Below are positions 50,323-59,361 of a stretch of DNA of 64,000 nucleotides, piece after piece. The notes below the pieces were generated by a model. It worked only from the letters and a program-made list of their open reading frames with translations, did no database searches and had not been told where the DNA came from. Source of the DNA: Streptomyces asiaticus (GTDB lineage: Bacteria > Actinomycetota > Actinomycetes > Streptomycetales > Streptomycetaceae); the NCBI RefSeq assembly GCF_018138715.1, contig NZ_JAGSHX010000006.1, forward strand, positions 4,650,001 through 4,714,000, in the 5' to 3' direction. The first letter of the stretch is position 1. Every line of letters starts with the position of its first letter. The position numbers were made by a program, and so were the translations under genes.

Positions 50323-51147
50323 CTACGGCGTGACCGCGAAGTGCTGGAGGATCGCGTCCGCCAGCTGCTGGTCGCCCTCGATCTTCAGCCGCTCCGCGAC
50401 CGCCTCGGGCCGCACCCGCCCGCAGGCCAGCCGGACGTAGGTCTCCCAGTCCAGGGCGAGGGTGACCGTCGGCCCCAGCGAGACGCTGCCGTCGATGGTG
50501 CCCCGGCCGTCCGCGTCGACCCGGACCGTCCGCATGAACTCCATCGGGCCGTGCACATCGAAGACGACGGCCGACTGGGGCGCCGCGCCCGCGTCCTTGG
50601 CGACCACCTTCGGCAGCCCCGACAGCAGCAGGTCACGGGTGATCGTGGCGCCCGGCGAGTCGAGGTTGCCCGGCTTGTTCAGGGCCCGGCGCAGATCCTG
50701 TTCGTGCACCCAGATGTCGAAGGCCCGCCGCGTCAGGGCCTCCCCCAGCGTCACCTCGGTGCCGCCGGGCCAGCGCACCATGGCGTCCGGCTGGCGCTTC
50801 TCGTTCCGCAGCTGGCGGCCCCGCCGGATGACGGTGTACTCCAGCTCGGAGGTCATCTCGGGCGCGGTGTGGCAGCGCCGTACGTCGACCTGGACCTCCA
50901 TGTACCGCGACAGCTCGTTGGTGACGTGGTAGAGGTCGCGCGGCAGGGTGTGGATGGGGCGGGGATCGCCGAGCATCTCGCATTCGAGGCCGATCACATG
51001 CGAGACGACGTCCCGCACCGACCATCCCGGGCACTCGGTGGCGCGGTTCCACTCGCTCTCCGCTAGCGGGTTGACCAACTCCGTTATCGCGTCGATGGAG
51101 TGCGTCCAGGCGTCGATGGAGGTCTGAAGGCTGGGATGGACGGTCAC
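50323..51147 (-). CDS. DinB-like / maleylpyruvate-isomerase-family protein
   Basis: 274 aa. The N-terminal half is the four-helix DinB/mycothiol-dependent isomerase fold: WNRATECPGWSVRDVVSHVIGLE and the conserved RRAFDIWVHEQDLRRAL helix with metal-binding His residues. The C-terminal part (about 185-270) is the SCP-like/MDMPI-C domain often attached. Members act on mycothiol conjugates or have unknown thiol-dependent roles. GTG start with GAGGGG upstream. Divergent from the thioredoxin-NHL gene across 210 bp. Confidence 0.82.
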   Translation of the reverse strand: MTVHPSLQTSIDAWTHSIDAITELVNPLAESEWNRATECPGWSVRDVVSHVIGLECEMLGDPRPIHTLPRDLYHVTNELSRYMEVQVDVRRCHTAPEMTSELEYTVIRRGRQLRNEKRQPDAMVRWPGGTEVTLGEALTRRAFDIWVHEQDLRRALNKPGNLDSPGATITRDLLLSGLPKVVAKDAGAAPQSAVVFDVHGPMEFMRTVRVDADGRGTIDGSVSLGPTVTLALDWETYVRLACGRVRPEAVAERLKIEGDQQLADAILQHFAVTP

Positions 51148-51357
51148 GGGACCCCTCGGGCGGTTGGTGCGCGGGCTGGGTGCTGGTGTGTGCGTTCAAG
51201 TTACGCTGCCAACGAGCGCACGGGCAGTGCTTTCCGGTCTGATCGTAGGCCCGGATCGGCGGCTCGCGGCCTGCTCGCGATGGTAGTGTGCGCCCGCCCC
51301 GGCCTTATCTCCGGACGTACCCGTACGCATCGGTGGAAAGTCGCCGGGGGTGGGGGA

Positions 51358-53205
51358 ATGGCACGAGGGGTACTGCTGTTTCATGGGGATATGGCTTCAC
51401 GTGCACGCGTCCGCGCCCCCGAGCTGATCGGCCGGGGCGGCTGGCTCAACACCGGCGGTACCGACCTCACCCTCACCGACCTGCGGGGACGCATCGTCAT
51501 CCTCGACTTCTGGACGTTCTGCTGTGTGAACTGCCTGCATGTCCTGGACGAGCTGCGCGAGCTGGAGGAGAAGCACCGCGACACCGTGGTGATCGTCGGC
51601 GTGCACTCGCCGAAGTTCGTCCACGAGGCCGAGCACCAGGCGGTCGTGGACGCGGTCGAGCGGTACGAGGTGCACCACCCGGTCCTCGACGACCCCGAGC
51701 TGGCCACCTGGAAGCAGTACGCGGTCCGGGCCTGGCCCACCCTCGTCGTCATCGACCCCGAGGGCTATGTGGTCGCCCAGCACGCGGGCGAGGGCCACGC
51801 CCACGCCCTGGAGACCCTGGTGGGGCAGCTGGAGGCCGAGCACGCCGCCAAGGGCACCCTGCGGCGCGGCGACGGCCCGTATGTGCCCCCGGAGCCGGTC
51901 CCCACCGAGCTGCGCTTCCCCGGTAAGGCGCTGCCGCTGCCCGGCGGCACCTTCCTCGTCTCGGACACCACCCGCCATCAGCTGGTGGAGCTCGCGGCGG
52001 ACGGCGAGAGCGTGGTGCGGCGCATCGGCGCGGGCGAGCGCGGCCTTACCGATGGCACGAGCGAGCGGGCGCGGTTCAGCGAGCCCCAGGGGCTCGCCCT
52101 GCTCCCCGACGGCACCGTGGCCGTCGCCGACACCGTGAACCACGCGCTGCGCCGCTTCGACCCGGCCACCGGCGAGGTCACCACGCTCGCCGGGACCGGC
52201 CGCCAGTGGTGGCAGGGGTCGCCCACCGAGGGACCCGCCCGCGAGGTCGACCTGTCATCCCCCTGGGACGTGGCCTGGTTCGCCGGGCGGCTGTGGATCG
52301 CCATGGCGGGCGTCCACCAGCTGTGGACCTACGACCCGGAGGCCGGGACCGTACGGGCCGCCGCCGGGACCACCAACGAGGGCCTGGTCGACGGCCCGGC
52401 CGAGGAGGCGTGGTTCGCCCAGCCCTCCGGGCTCGCCGCGACCGAGGACCGGCTGTGGATCGCGGACTCCGAGACCTCCGCGGTGCGCTACCTCGAGCGC
52501 GACGGTAAGGGCTTCACGGTCCGTACGGCCGTCGGCACCGGGCTCTTCGACTTCGGCCACCGGGACGGCGCCGCCGATCAGGCGCTGCTCCAGCATCCCC
52601 TGGGCGTCACCGCGCTGCCCGACGGCTCGGTGGCGATCTCGGACACCTACAATCACGCGCTGCGCCGCTACGACCCGGCCACCGGTGAGGTCTCCACGCT
52701 CGCCACGGATCTGCGCGAGCCCTCCGGCGCGGTCCTGGCCGACGGGGACATCGTGGTGGTGGAGTCCGCCCGGCACCGGCTGACCCGGCTGCGGCTGCCG
52801 GAGGAGGCCGTAAGGGTCGATGCGGTGGCCCACCGCACCCAGCGCGCCGCGACCGACATCGCCCCGGGGACGCTCCGTCTCGACGTGGTCTTCCAGGCGC
52901 CCGAGGGGCAGAAGCTGGACACCCGCTACGGCCCCTCCACCCGGCTGCTGGTCAGCTCCACCCCGCCGGAGCTGCTGGCCGGGGGCGACGGCGCGGGGAC
53001 GGATCTGAGCCGGGAGCTCGTCCTTACGGAGGGCGTGACCGAGGGCGTGCTGCATGTCTCCGCCATGGCCGCCTCCTGTGACGACGACCCGTCGAACGAG
53101 TACCCGGCCTGCCATGTGCACCAGCAGGACTGGGGCGTCCCGGTGCGGATCACCGAGGGCGGCGCGAACCGGCTGCCGCTGGTGCTCGCCGGGATGGACG
53201 ACTGA
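51358..53205 (+). CDS. Thioredoxin-like protein fused to NHL beta-propeller (NHLRC2-like)
   Basis: 615 aa. Thioredoxin-like domain (about 25-160) with CCVNC in DFWTFCCVNCLHVLDEL and cis-Pro segment RAWPTLVVIDPEG; six NHL-type propeller blades (about 175-500; repeated ...FSEPQGLALLPDGTVAVADTVNHALRRFDPATG); and a C-terminal beta domain (about 510-615) resembling thiol-disulfide interchange partners. No signal peptide, so cytoplasmic. Two starts are possible: ATG 51358 with a G-rich RBS (used here) or ATG 51391, where conservation appears to begin. Role unknown; the human relative NHLRC2 is a thioredoxin-like protein. Confidence 0.88.
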   Translation: MARGVLLFHGDMASRARVRAPELIGRGGWLNTGGTDLTLTDLRGRIVILDFWTFCCVNCLHVLDELRELEEKHRDTVVIVGVHSPKFVHEAEHQAVVDAVERYEVHHPVLDDPELATWKQYAVRAWPTLVVIDPEGYVVAQHAGEGHAHALETLVGQLEAEHAAKGTLRRGDGPYVPPEPVPTELRFPGKALPLPGGTFLVSDTTRHQLVELAADGESVVRRIGAGERGLTDGTSERARFSEPQGLALLPDGTVAVADTVNHALRRFDPATGEVTTLAGTGRQWWQGSPTEGPAREVDLSSPWDVAWFAGRLWIAMAGVHQLWTYDPEAGTVRAAAGTTNEGLVDGPAEEAWFAQPSGLAATEDRLWIADSETSAVRYLERDGKGFTVRTAVGTGLFDFGHRDGAADQALLQHPLGVTALPDGSVAISDTYNHALRRYDPATGEVSTLATDLREPSGAVLADGDIVVVESARHRLTRLRLPEEAVRVDAVAHRTQRAATDIAPGTLRLDVVFQAPEGQKLDTRYGPSTRLLVSSTPPELLAGGDGAGTDLSRELVLTEGVTEGVLHVSAMAASCDDDPSNEYPACHVHQQDWGVPVRITEGGANRLPLVLAGMDD

Positions 53206-53249
53206 GATCTGACGGGCTGAAACCGCCCGGCCGCGTTCCTGACCGGCGG

Positions 53250-53828
53250 TCAGTCGGGGCAGTTGGGCAGCGTGGAGTGCTGCACCTGGTCCTGGCGGAT
53301 CCGGATGCCCGGGACCCACATCCGCTTGCCGTCCTTGGCGACGCGGAACCACATGCTGCGGTGCCCGCCCGCCTCGTCGGTCACCGTGACGCCGTTGGCG
53401 ATGCGGCAGTCGGCGCGCAGCACATCGCCGTGCCAGGCCCGGCCCACGATGTTCGACGGGCGGTGGGCCTGGTACGGATCCTCGGCCAGGCCCAGGGAGC
53501 ACTCGCGGACACGCTTGTGCCGACAGGTCTCCTCGGCGTTGTAGACGGTGATCCGGGCGTTGCCCGGGGGCGAGGAGCCCGCCGCGCCGCCCGGGGGCGA
53601 GCCGTCGCCGGACGACCGTAAGGCGATCACCCCGGCCGTGGCCCCGCCGATGACGACGACCGTGCCCACCGCCGCCGGCGTGAGCCGCAGCCGTCGCATG
53701 GACGGCCGGTCCGGCGCGGACCCCTTCCGGGACTCCTCCGGGCCCGGCGGGGCGGCGCCGGGCGCCATCGGCCCGTCGGCGGCTTCGACGGCGGCCTCGG
53801 CCTCGGTGGCCCGGTGCAGCAGGGTCAC
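53250..53828 (-). CDS. Membrane-anchored protein of unknown function
   Basis: 192 aa from the first standard start (GTG). A TM helix lies at about 47-68 (RLTPAAVGTVVVIGGATAGVIAL), then a Gly/Ser/Pro spacer and an exported domain (about 90-192) with four Cys (EETCRH, RECSLG, RADCRI, LPNCPD) that could form two disulfides. The tail GKRMWVPGIRIRQDQVQ has an SH3-like feel. Codon use in the same frame remains coding-like upstream to about 53915, so the real start may be a CTG there or the protein is longer. No family recognised. Confidence 0.65.
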   Translation of the reverse strand: MTLLHRATEAEAAVEAADGPMAPGAAPPGPEESRKGSAPDRPSMRRLRLTPAAVGTVVVIGGATAGVIALRSSGDGSPPGGAAGSSPPGNARITVYNAEETCRHKRVRECSLGLAEDPYQAHRPSNIVGRAWHGDVLRADCRIANGVTVTDEAGGHRSMWFRVAKDGKRMWVPGIRIRQDQVQHSTLPNCPD

Positions 53829-54119
53829 CAGCTCGGGCAGCCGGTCCTCGGCGGTGAAGGAGAGCTTGCCCCACTGGATCAGGAGCCGCTCGTCGGGCAG
53901 GCTCTGGCCGCGCAGACAGCGGGAGAGAAGGGCCGGTCGAGGCCGCGGCGGCCGTCCGCCGCGGCGACGGGAACCACTCTGGGCCGCGCGGCGGGGTGTT
54001 CCGGGGGCCGAGCCGTCACTTGGGACGTCCCATCCGGGCCCACCCCTGACGACCTGCCAAAGCGCCCACGGAGACGGCCAGGTGCGGGACGCGGAAGGCC
54101 CTGCCGTGAGACATGACGA

Positions 54120-54147
54120 GACGGCCCCCGCCGAAGCGGGGGCCGTC
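54120..54147. terminator. Hairpin terminator
   Basis: 12-bp perfect stem GACGGCCCCCGC/GCGGGGGCCGTC with loop CGAA. Lies in the 470-bp gap 53829-54298, probably ending transcripts of the downstream minus-strand DUF4232 gene. Confidence 0.75.
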
Positions 54148-54150
54148 CGG

Positions 54151-54182
54151 GGCAGGTAGCCGGGGGGAGGCGGCTACCTGCC
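54151..54182. terminator. Second adjacent hairpin
   Basis: 12-bp perfect stem GGCAGGTAGCCG/CGGCTACCTGCC with 8-nt loop, 3 nt after the previous hairpin. Tandem terminators are likely. Confidence 0.7.
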
Positions 54183-54189
54183 CGGCTTG

Positions 54190-54298
54190 GTGGCTCGGAG
54201 TCGAGCGGTCACCGGAGCGGAAGGGCGGGGGCGGTCACCGGATGGGGGTCATCGGATCTGGTCACCGGATGGGCCATCGGACAGGGGCGGTCACCAGG
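54190..54298. repeat. Degenerate GGTCACCGGATGGG repeats
   Basis: At least five variants of GGTCACCGGATGGG or GGTCATCGGATC fill the stretch between the hairpins and the DUF4232 stop, and the last enters the end of the gene (its final codons read back as ...SDALIW). No ORF is supported. Confidence 0.6.
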
Positions 54299-54991
54299 TC
54301 ACCAGATCAGAGCGTCGGAGGCGTCGCTCTGCCAGTAGCCGACCTCCGCCCCGCGGCCGACCTCCACCGAGTCGCCGGGCAGGTCGACGGAGCGGCGGCC
54401 GTCCTCGCCGGGGAGGGAGACGGTCAGCCCGGTGGCCTTGACGCCGTCCGCCGGGGCGTCCGCCGCGGAGGTGGTCAGTCCCGCGTAGCCGCTCTCGCCG
54501 GGGGCCAGCGTGACGACCGACTGGGGCCGGGTGCCCGCGGCCTCCGGCAGGGCCCGGCTCGTGTCGTCGAACCGCACCGCGGGGAAGCCGGTGAGACGGC
54601 AGGTCCCGCCGGACTGGTTGGTGATCTCCAGCAGGAGGTGGTCGGCCGGGCGGGGGACGGAGGTGACGCCCACCGACATCGTGTCGAGGCGGCAGACCCC
54701 GGCCTCCCCCTGGGCGCCGCTGTCGGCCCGCAGACCGCCCTGGGCCCCGGCGTCGGCCCCGCCCGCCACCGCCTCCCGCGCGGCCCGCTGGGCGCCGTCC
54801 TGGAGGCCGTCCTCGTGGGCGGCGGGGACGGCCGGGGCGACGCTCTCCGCCGCGCCGGCCGTCCGTACGCCCGACGCGTCGGCGGTGCCGCACGCCGCGA
54901 GGGTGATACCCGCGGCGACGACCGTCAGTCCGGCAGCGACCGAGCGCAGGGTGCCGGCGCGGTGGGCGAGGCGAGCGGTGGTGAGCGGCAT
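54299..54991 (-). CDS. DUF4232-family lipoprotein
   Basis: 230 aa. Lipoprotein signal peptide with lipobox LAAC (about residues 31-34), an Ala/Glu/Gly-rich linker, then a DUF4232 immunoglobulin-like beta domain (about 100-230; LEITNQSGGTCRLTGFPAVRFDD, LAPGESGYAGLTTS). Family members are exported actinobacterial proteins of unknown role. ATG with GGGGAGA 6 nt upstream. It has its own promoter region, holding direct heptamer repeats of SARP type. Confidence 0.85.
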   Translation of the reverse strand: MPLTTARLAHRAGTLRSVAAGLTVVAAGITLAACGTADASGVRTAGAAESVAPAVPAAHEDGLQDGAQRAAREAVAGGADAGAQGGLRADSGAQGEAGVCRLDTMSVGVTSVPRPADHLLLEITNQSGGTCRLTGFPAVRFDDTSRALPEAAGTRPQSVVTLAPGESGYAGLTTSAADAPADGVKATGLTVSLPGEDGRRSVDLPGDSVEVGRGAEVGYWQSDASDALIW

Positions 54992-55086
54992 GGCGGGTCT
55001 CCCCTCAGCGGGCGTTAGGGCGTTTTCCGGTACGGCTCAAGCCTGTCCGGACCGGCTGCCGTTCGGCTGGTGAACGGCTGCCGCCC

Positions 55087-55104
55087 GCTAACGCTTCGCT
55101 AACG
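55087..55104. promoter_or_regulatory. Direct heptamer repeat GCTAACG-N4-GCTAACG
   Basis: Two identical heptamers (55087-55093, 55098-55104) with 11-bp period, the spacing recognised by OmpR-type domains of SARP regulators. Lies between the DUF4232 gene and the SARP/AfsR-like gene. An inverted relative, GCGTTAG, occurs at about 55014. Confidence 0.55.
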
Positions 55105-55123
55105 CCCCGCTGTTCGCCGCTGC

Positions 55124-57115
55124 TCAGCCCCCTTGTGACGGCCCGCCAGGGGATCCGCCAGGAGCCCCGCCGGCGGCTCCGCCGGATGCCTCGCCCGGGG
55201 AGTCGCGGTCGCTGCCGTCGCCCTGGGCGAAGAGCTTCACCAGATCGCTCATCACGTAGCGGTTGGTGGCCTCCTCGTCCAGCAGGTGCATCTCCGCCAG
55301 CCGCTCCAGGGAGTCCTGGATCAGCTCGGGGTCCGCGCCCGACAGCGCGGCCGCCTCGGCGGTGTTGACCTCCCGCGCGAAACCGGCGCCCAGGGCCCGC
55401 AGCAGCTGTGCGTCGTCCGCCGAGAGCCGGGCCACCGAGTTGCGCAGCGCGGCGGCCACTCCGGTGTCCTCCGCCGACAGCAGTGAGAGCCTGCGGCGCT
55501 CGTCGCGCAGCGCGGTGGCCAGCCGGGCCAGCCGCCAGCGCGGTCGGGCCATCAGCTGGGCGGAGGCGGCGCGCAGCGCCAGCGGCAGCCCGTCGCACAG
55601 GGCCACCAGCTCCCGCGCGGCCTCCGGGTCCTCGGCGACCCGCGCGGGCCCCAGCAGCGCGCCCAGCAGGCCCACGCCGTCCTCGGTGCCGAGGGCGTGC
55701 AGCCGTACCGGCCGGGCGGCGTCGGTGGCGATCAGCCCGTCCAGCCTGCTGCGGCTGGTGACCAGCGTGGCGCTGTGGGGGCCGCCGGGCAGCAGCGGGC
55801 GCACCTGGGCGGAGCTGCCCGCGTTGTCCAGCACCACCAGCAGCCGGCGGCGGGCGGCCAGCGAGCGGTACAGCGCGGCCGCGGCCTCGGACGAGGTGGG
55901 GATCTGCTCGGCCGGGGTGCCGAGGGCCAGCAGGAACTCGCGCAGCACCGCGGCGGGCACCACCGCCTCGCCGCCGCTGAAGCCGCGCAGATCCGCGAAG
56001 AGCCGTCCGTCCGGGAAGGCGGTGGCGTGGACATGGCCCCAGTGGACCGCCAGACCGGTCTTGCCGACCCCGGCGGGCCCGGTGAGCAGCGCGATACCGC
56101 CCGCCTGGGGGTAGCCGCCGGAGCCGCCCGCGGCCGGTTCCGCGCTGCCCAGGGTGAGCCGGGTCAGCTCGGCCAGCTCCGCGCCCCGGCCGTGGAAGCC
56201 CGCCGGGGGCCGGGGGAGCAGCTCGGGTACGGGGGCCGAGGCGGCCGCGGACAGCGGTTGCTGCGGGGTGGCCGCCGCCGGCTGTGCGCCCGGCTGCCCC
56301 GCGCCGCCCGGCTGCTGCCCGGCGGCCTCGGCGCCGCCCCGCGGCCCGTCCGGGGCCGGGGCCGGGGCCGCCCGCAGGATCTCCTGGTAGGCGGCGCTCA
56401 GTCGCTGGCCCGGGTCGACCCCCAGGTCGTCGTCGAGCAGCTGCCGGGTGCGGTGGAACCAGGCGATCGCGTCGGACTGCCGCCCGGAGCGGTACAGCGC
56501 CAGCATCAGGGCGGCGATCAGCCCCTCGCGCAGCGGGTTGGCGACGGCGGCGGGGTGCAGGGCGCGCACCGCCTCCTCATGCTCGCCCAGGCCCCCGTGG
56601 GCCCGCGCCAGGGCCTCCACGGCGCTCAGCCGCCGCTCCTCCAGGGCGTGCGCGGCCGCCGCGAACGGCGGGCTGGCCACGGTCCCGGTGAGCGCCGGGC
56701 CGCGCCACAGGCCGAGCGCCTGGCGGAGCAGCTGGACGGCCTCGCCGGGGGCGGACTCCGGGCTGGCCTGGGCGGTCAGCTGGTCGAAGCGCTGGGTGTC
56801 GATCAGGGATTCGGGGATGCGCAGCAGATAGGCGGAGCTGTGGGTGGCCAGCTCGACGCCGTGGTCCTCGGCGCCGCCCTCGGCCAGGGCCGCGCGGAGC
56901 CGGGAGACATGGCCCTGGATGACGGTCCGGGCGTGGGCGGGCGGCTCGTCCTCCCACAGGCTGGATATCAACTGCTCCACGGAGACCGTCGCGTTGGGCC
57001 GCAGCAGCAGCATCGCCAGCACGCTGCGCCGTTTGGCGGGCCCCAGCGGAAGCTCGACGGGCGCTGCTTGCGGCCCCGCGGTGACGGTCACGGGACCCAG
57101 CAGGGAGAAGTCCAA
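55124..57115 (-). CDS. AfsR/SARP-type regulator with BTAD and NB-ARC domains
   Basis: 663 aa. OmpR-like DNA-binding domain (about 1-95; FSLLGPVTVTAG, RRSVLAMLLLRPNATVSVEQLISSLW, VIQGHVSRLRAAL), BTAD domain (about 96-245), Gln/Pro/Ala linker, and NB-ARC ATPase (about 300-560) with P-loop LTGPAGVGKTGLAVHWGH and Walker B LLVVLDNAG. It ends after the winged-helix region with a Gly/Ser-rich tail, so the TPR domain of AfsR is missing. Start is TTG, 1 nt after the aminopeptidase stop (TAAGTTG), implying translational coupling. Targets unknown; the adjacent heptamers are candidates. Confidence 0.88.
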   Translation of the reverse strand: MDFSLLGPVTVTAGPQAAPVELPLGPAKRRSVLAMLLLRPNATVSVEQLISSLWEDEPPAHARTVIQGHVSRLRAALAEGGAEDHGVELATHSSAYLLRIPESLIDTQRFDQLTAQASPESAPGEAVQLLRQALGLWRGPALTGTVASPPFAAAAHALEERRLSAVEALARAHGGLGEHEEAVRALHPAAVANPLREGLIAALMLALYRSGRQSDAIAWFHRTRQLLDDDLGVDPGQRLSAAYQEILRAAPAPAPDGPRGGAEAAGQQPGGAGQPGAQPAAATPQQPLSAAASAPVPELLPRPPAGFHGRGAELAELTRLTLGSAEPAAGGSGGYPQAGGIALLTGPAGVGKTGLAVHWGHVHATAFPDGRLFADLRGFSGGEAVVPAAVLREFLLALGTPAEQIPTSSEAAAALYRSLAARRRLLVVLDNAGSSAQVRPLLPGGPHSATLVTSRSRLDGLIATDAARPVRLHALGTEDGVGLLGALLGPARVAEDPEAARELVALCDGLPLALRAASAQLMARPRWRLARLATALRDERRRLSLLSAEDTGVAAALRNSVARLSADDAQLLRALGAGFAREVNTAEAAALSGADPELIQDSLERLAEMHLLDEEATNRYVMSDLVKLFAQGDGSDRDSPGEASGGAAGGAPGGSPGGPSQGG

Positions 57116-57116
57116 C

Positions 57117-58406
57117 TTATGCCCCCAGGAAGGCGTGCAGTGCCTTGGCCAGCAGCCGCGGGTCCTGTGCTCCGCACAGCTCCCGGGCCGAGTGCATGGA
57201 CAGGATGGCGATGCCGATGTCGACGGTGGCGATGCCGTGCCGGGCGGCGGTGATCGGCCCGATCGTGGTGCCGCACGGCATCGAGTTGTGGGAGACGAAG
57301 GTCTGCCAGGGGACGCCGGCCCGTTCGCAGGCGGCGGCGAAGACGGCTCTCCCGGCGCCGTCGGTGGCATATCTCTGGTTGACGTTCACCTTCAGGATCG
57401 GGCCGCCGTTGGGCCGCGGGTGGTGGCCCGGCTCATGGCGCTCCGCGTAGTTGGGGTGGACCGCGTGGCCGGTGTCGGAGGACAGACAGACGGTGCCCGC
57501 GAAGGCCCGCGCCCGCTCCTCGTACGCCCCGCCGCGGGCGAAGACCGAGCGCTCCAGCACCGTGCCGAGCAGCGGGCCGTCGGCGCCGGTGTCGGACTGG
57601 CTGCCGTTCTCCTCGTGGTCGAAGGCGGCCAGCACGGGGATGTACGGCAGCTCCTGGTGGGCGGCGGCGATGAGCGCGGCCGTACCGGCGTGCACGGAGA
57701 CAAGGTTGTCCATCCGGGGCCCGGCGACCAGCTCGCGGTCGCGGCCGAGGTAGGCGGGCGGCTCGACGCTGTGGGTCATCAGGTCCCAGCCGGCGATCTC
57801 CTCGGCCGCGACCCCGGCCTCCTCGGCGACGAAGCGGATCAGATCGCCCTCCTCGACGCCGCCGAGCCCCCAGATGGGCGTCATATGGCGCTGCTTGTCG
57901 AGCTTGAGGCCCTCGGTGTTGACCGATCTGTCGAGGTGCACGGCGAGCTGGGGCACCCGCATCAACGGCCGGTCGACGCTGACGAGATGGTGGGAGCCGT
58001 CCCTGAGGGTGATCCGGCCGGAGAGCCCGAGGTCGCGGTCGAGCCAGGTGTTGAGCAGCGCCCCGCCGTAGATCTCCACGGCGATCTGCCGCCAGCCGTG
58101 CGCACCGGTGTCGGGAATGGGCTTCACGCGCAAATTGGGAGAGTCGGTGTGAGCGCCCACAATCCGGTACGGAGTGGCGGCCTCCGCCCCCTCGGGGACG
58201 TACCAGGCGATGATCGCGCCACCGCGGAGCAAGAACCGTCCACCGGCCGCCCCGTCCCAGGGCGCGGTCTCCTCGATCCGGCGGAACCCGGCCTTCTCCA
58301 GCCGCTCCGCGGCGCTCGCCACGGCGTGGTACGGCGAGGGGCTGGCGCGGAGGAAGGACATCAGGTCATCGGTGTGGCCGCGGTCGATGCCGGGTTGTGC
58401 GCTCAT
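57117..58406 (-). CDS. M18-family aminopeptidase
   Basis: 429 aa metallo-aminopeptidase (aspartyl aminopeptidase family, ApeB-like) cleaving N-terminal acidic or neutral residues. Dinuclear metal ligands are in VGAHTDSPN, GPRMDNLVS, DHEENGSQS, SSDTGHAVHPN and the C-terminal VSHNSMPCGTTIGP. ATG at 58406 begins the conserved N-terminus; the frame is open further upstream without conservation. First gene of a two-gene operon with the AfsR-like regulator. Cytoplasmic. Confidence 0.92.
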   Translation of the reverse strand: MSAQPGIDRGHTDDLMSFLRASPSPYHAVASAAERLEKAGFRRIEETAPWDGAAGGRFLLRGGAIIAWYVPEGAEAATPYRIVGAHTDSPNLRVKPIPDTGAHGWRQIAVEIYGGALLNTWLDRDLGLSGRITLRDGSHHLVSVDRPLMRVPQLAVHLDRSVNTEGLKLDKQRHMTPIWGLGGVEEGDLIRFVAEEAGVAAEEIAGWDLMTHSVEPPAYLGRDRELVAGPRMDNLVSVHAGTAALIAAAHQELPYIPVLAAFDHEENGSQSDTGADGPLLGTVLERSVFARGGAYEERARAFAGTVCLSSDTGHAVHPNYAERHEPGHHPRPNGGPILKVNVNQRYATDGAGRAVFAAACERAGVPWQTFVSHNSMPCGTTIGPITAARHGIATVDIGIAILSMHSARELCGAQDPRLLAKALHAFLGA

Positions 58407-58588
58407 GTGCTCAGCATAGATTCGCCCGGGGTCGGTTCGCCCTGGTGCGGGAGCGGCATCCATCCGTGGGGCCACGTTGATCCAATCTGATGAAAGCACG
58501 TCAGCTAAGGCGAGAAGTCGGGCGAATCGGTCGATATTCCCCGTGACTGAGCAACGTCGCGCTGAGTCGTAACTCGAGGGGATACCGG

Positions 58589-59344
58589 ATGCGCGTTCTT
58601 CGACACCTGCTTGTCGTCCTGGGGTCGCTGCTGCTGCTGTGTGCCGGGGGACCGGCCATGGCCAAGCCCGTCACGGACTTCACCGCGGGGCTGGCCCCCG
58701 TGGCGTCTCCGGAGCCGGTGGCGGCGCCCTCACCCGGCCCGCGGCCGGTCGGCGGCGGGGACGGCGAGGGCAAGGGTCACCCTCCCTGTACCAGCACGAA
58801 CCGCATCGGGGGGACCAGCACCGCACCGAATCCTCCGCTCGACCGCTACTACCAGGGTGACTGGCGGCTCGGACCCGCTCAGCTCCCCCGCTCCGGCGCG
58901 ATCGGGCGCATGCTCGAAGGCTATGAACGACTCGACCACTTCCCCACCGCCTCCTCGTTCCTCACCTGTTACTGGAATGAGCAGACGAACGGCTGGTGGT
59001 TCCCGTACCCCGACGGCTGGGTCCTGCTCAACGGGTCGCCCCTGCACACCACGGTCCGGCTGGAAGCCGGCCAGAAGGTCGACTTGTTCGGTAGCGGCTT
59101 CGGCCACTTCCTCGCCCCGGCGGGCACGCCCTACGCGGAGCGCGCGCTGCCGCCCAGCAACCTCAACACCCTCGACCCGGCGTATCCGAACGGCTATCAC
59201 CTCTACGAGGTCACCGAACCCTTCCTGGTCGAGGGCGGTCCCATCCGGCCCTGGTTCGGCCAACCCGGTTTCGGACTCCAGTATCTGACCGGGCCTTCGA
59301 TCCCCCAACTCGTCGCGGCCGGTCATCTCCGCCCGCTCAACTGA
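58589..59344 (+). CDS. Secreted TNT-domain protein (predicted NAD+ glycohydrolase toxin)
   Basis: 251 aa. Sec signal peptide (about 1-25, MRVLRHLLVVLGSLLLLCAG... AMA), a Pro/Gly-rich spacer, a middle segment with two Cys (67, 127), and a TNT domain (about 140-250). The family pattern is clear: GQKVDLFGSGFGHFLAPAGTPYAERALPPSNLN, YHLYEVTEPFLVEGGP and PWFGQPGFGLQY. His204 and Gln231 occupy the positions of the catalytic His and Gln of mycobacterial TNT; where I recall Arg (DRFG), this protein has Leu166. ATG with GAGGGG 6 nt upstream. A small gene follows after 17 nt. Confidence 0.85.
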   Translation: MRVLRHLLVVLGSLLLLCAGGPAMAKPVTDFTAGLAPVASPEPVAAPSPGPRPVGGGDGEGKGHPPCTSTNRIGGTSTAPNPPLDRYYQGDWRLGPAQLPRSGAIGRMLEGYERLDHFPTASSFLTCYWNEQTNGWWFPYPDGWVLLNGSPLHTTVRLEAGQKVDLFGSGFGHFLAPAGTPYAERALPPSNLNTLDPAYPNGYHLYEVTEPFLVEGGPIRPWFGQPGFGLQYLTGPSIPQLVAAGHLRPLN

Positions 59345-59361
59345 GGGCGGATCCTGGACCG

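Noticed and set aside
55124..57115. AfsR-like regulator as evidence of a biosynthetic gene cluster
   Set aside because: No polyketide, peptide, terpene or tailoring genes are nearby; the neighbours are housekeeping or unknown.
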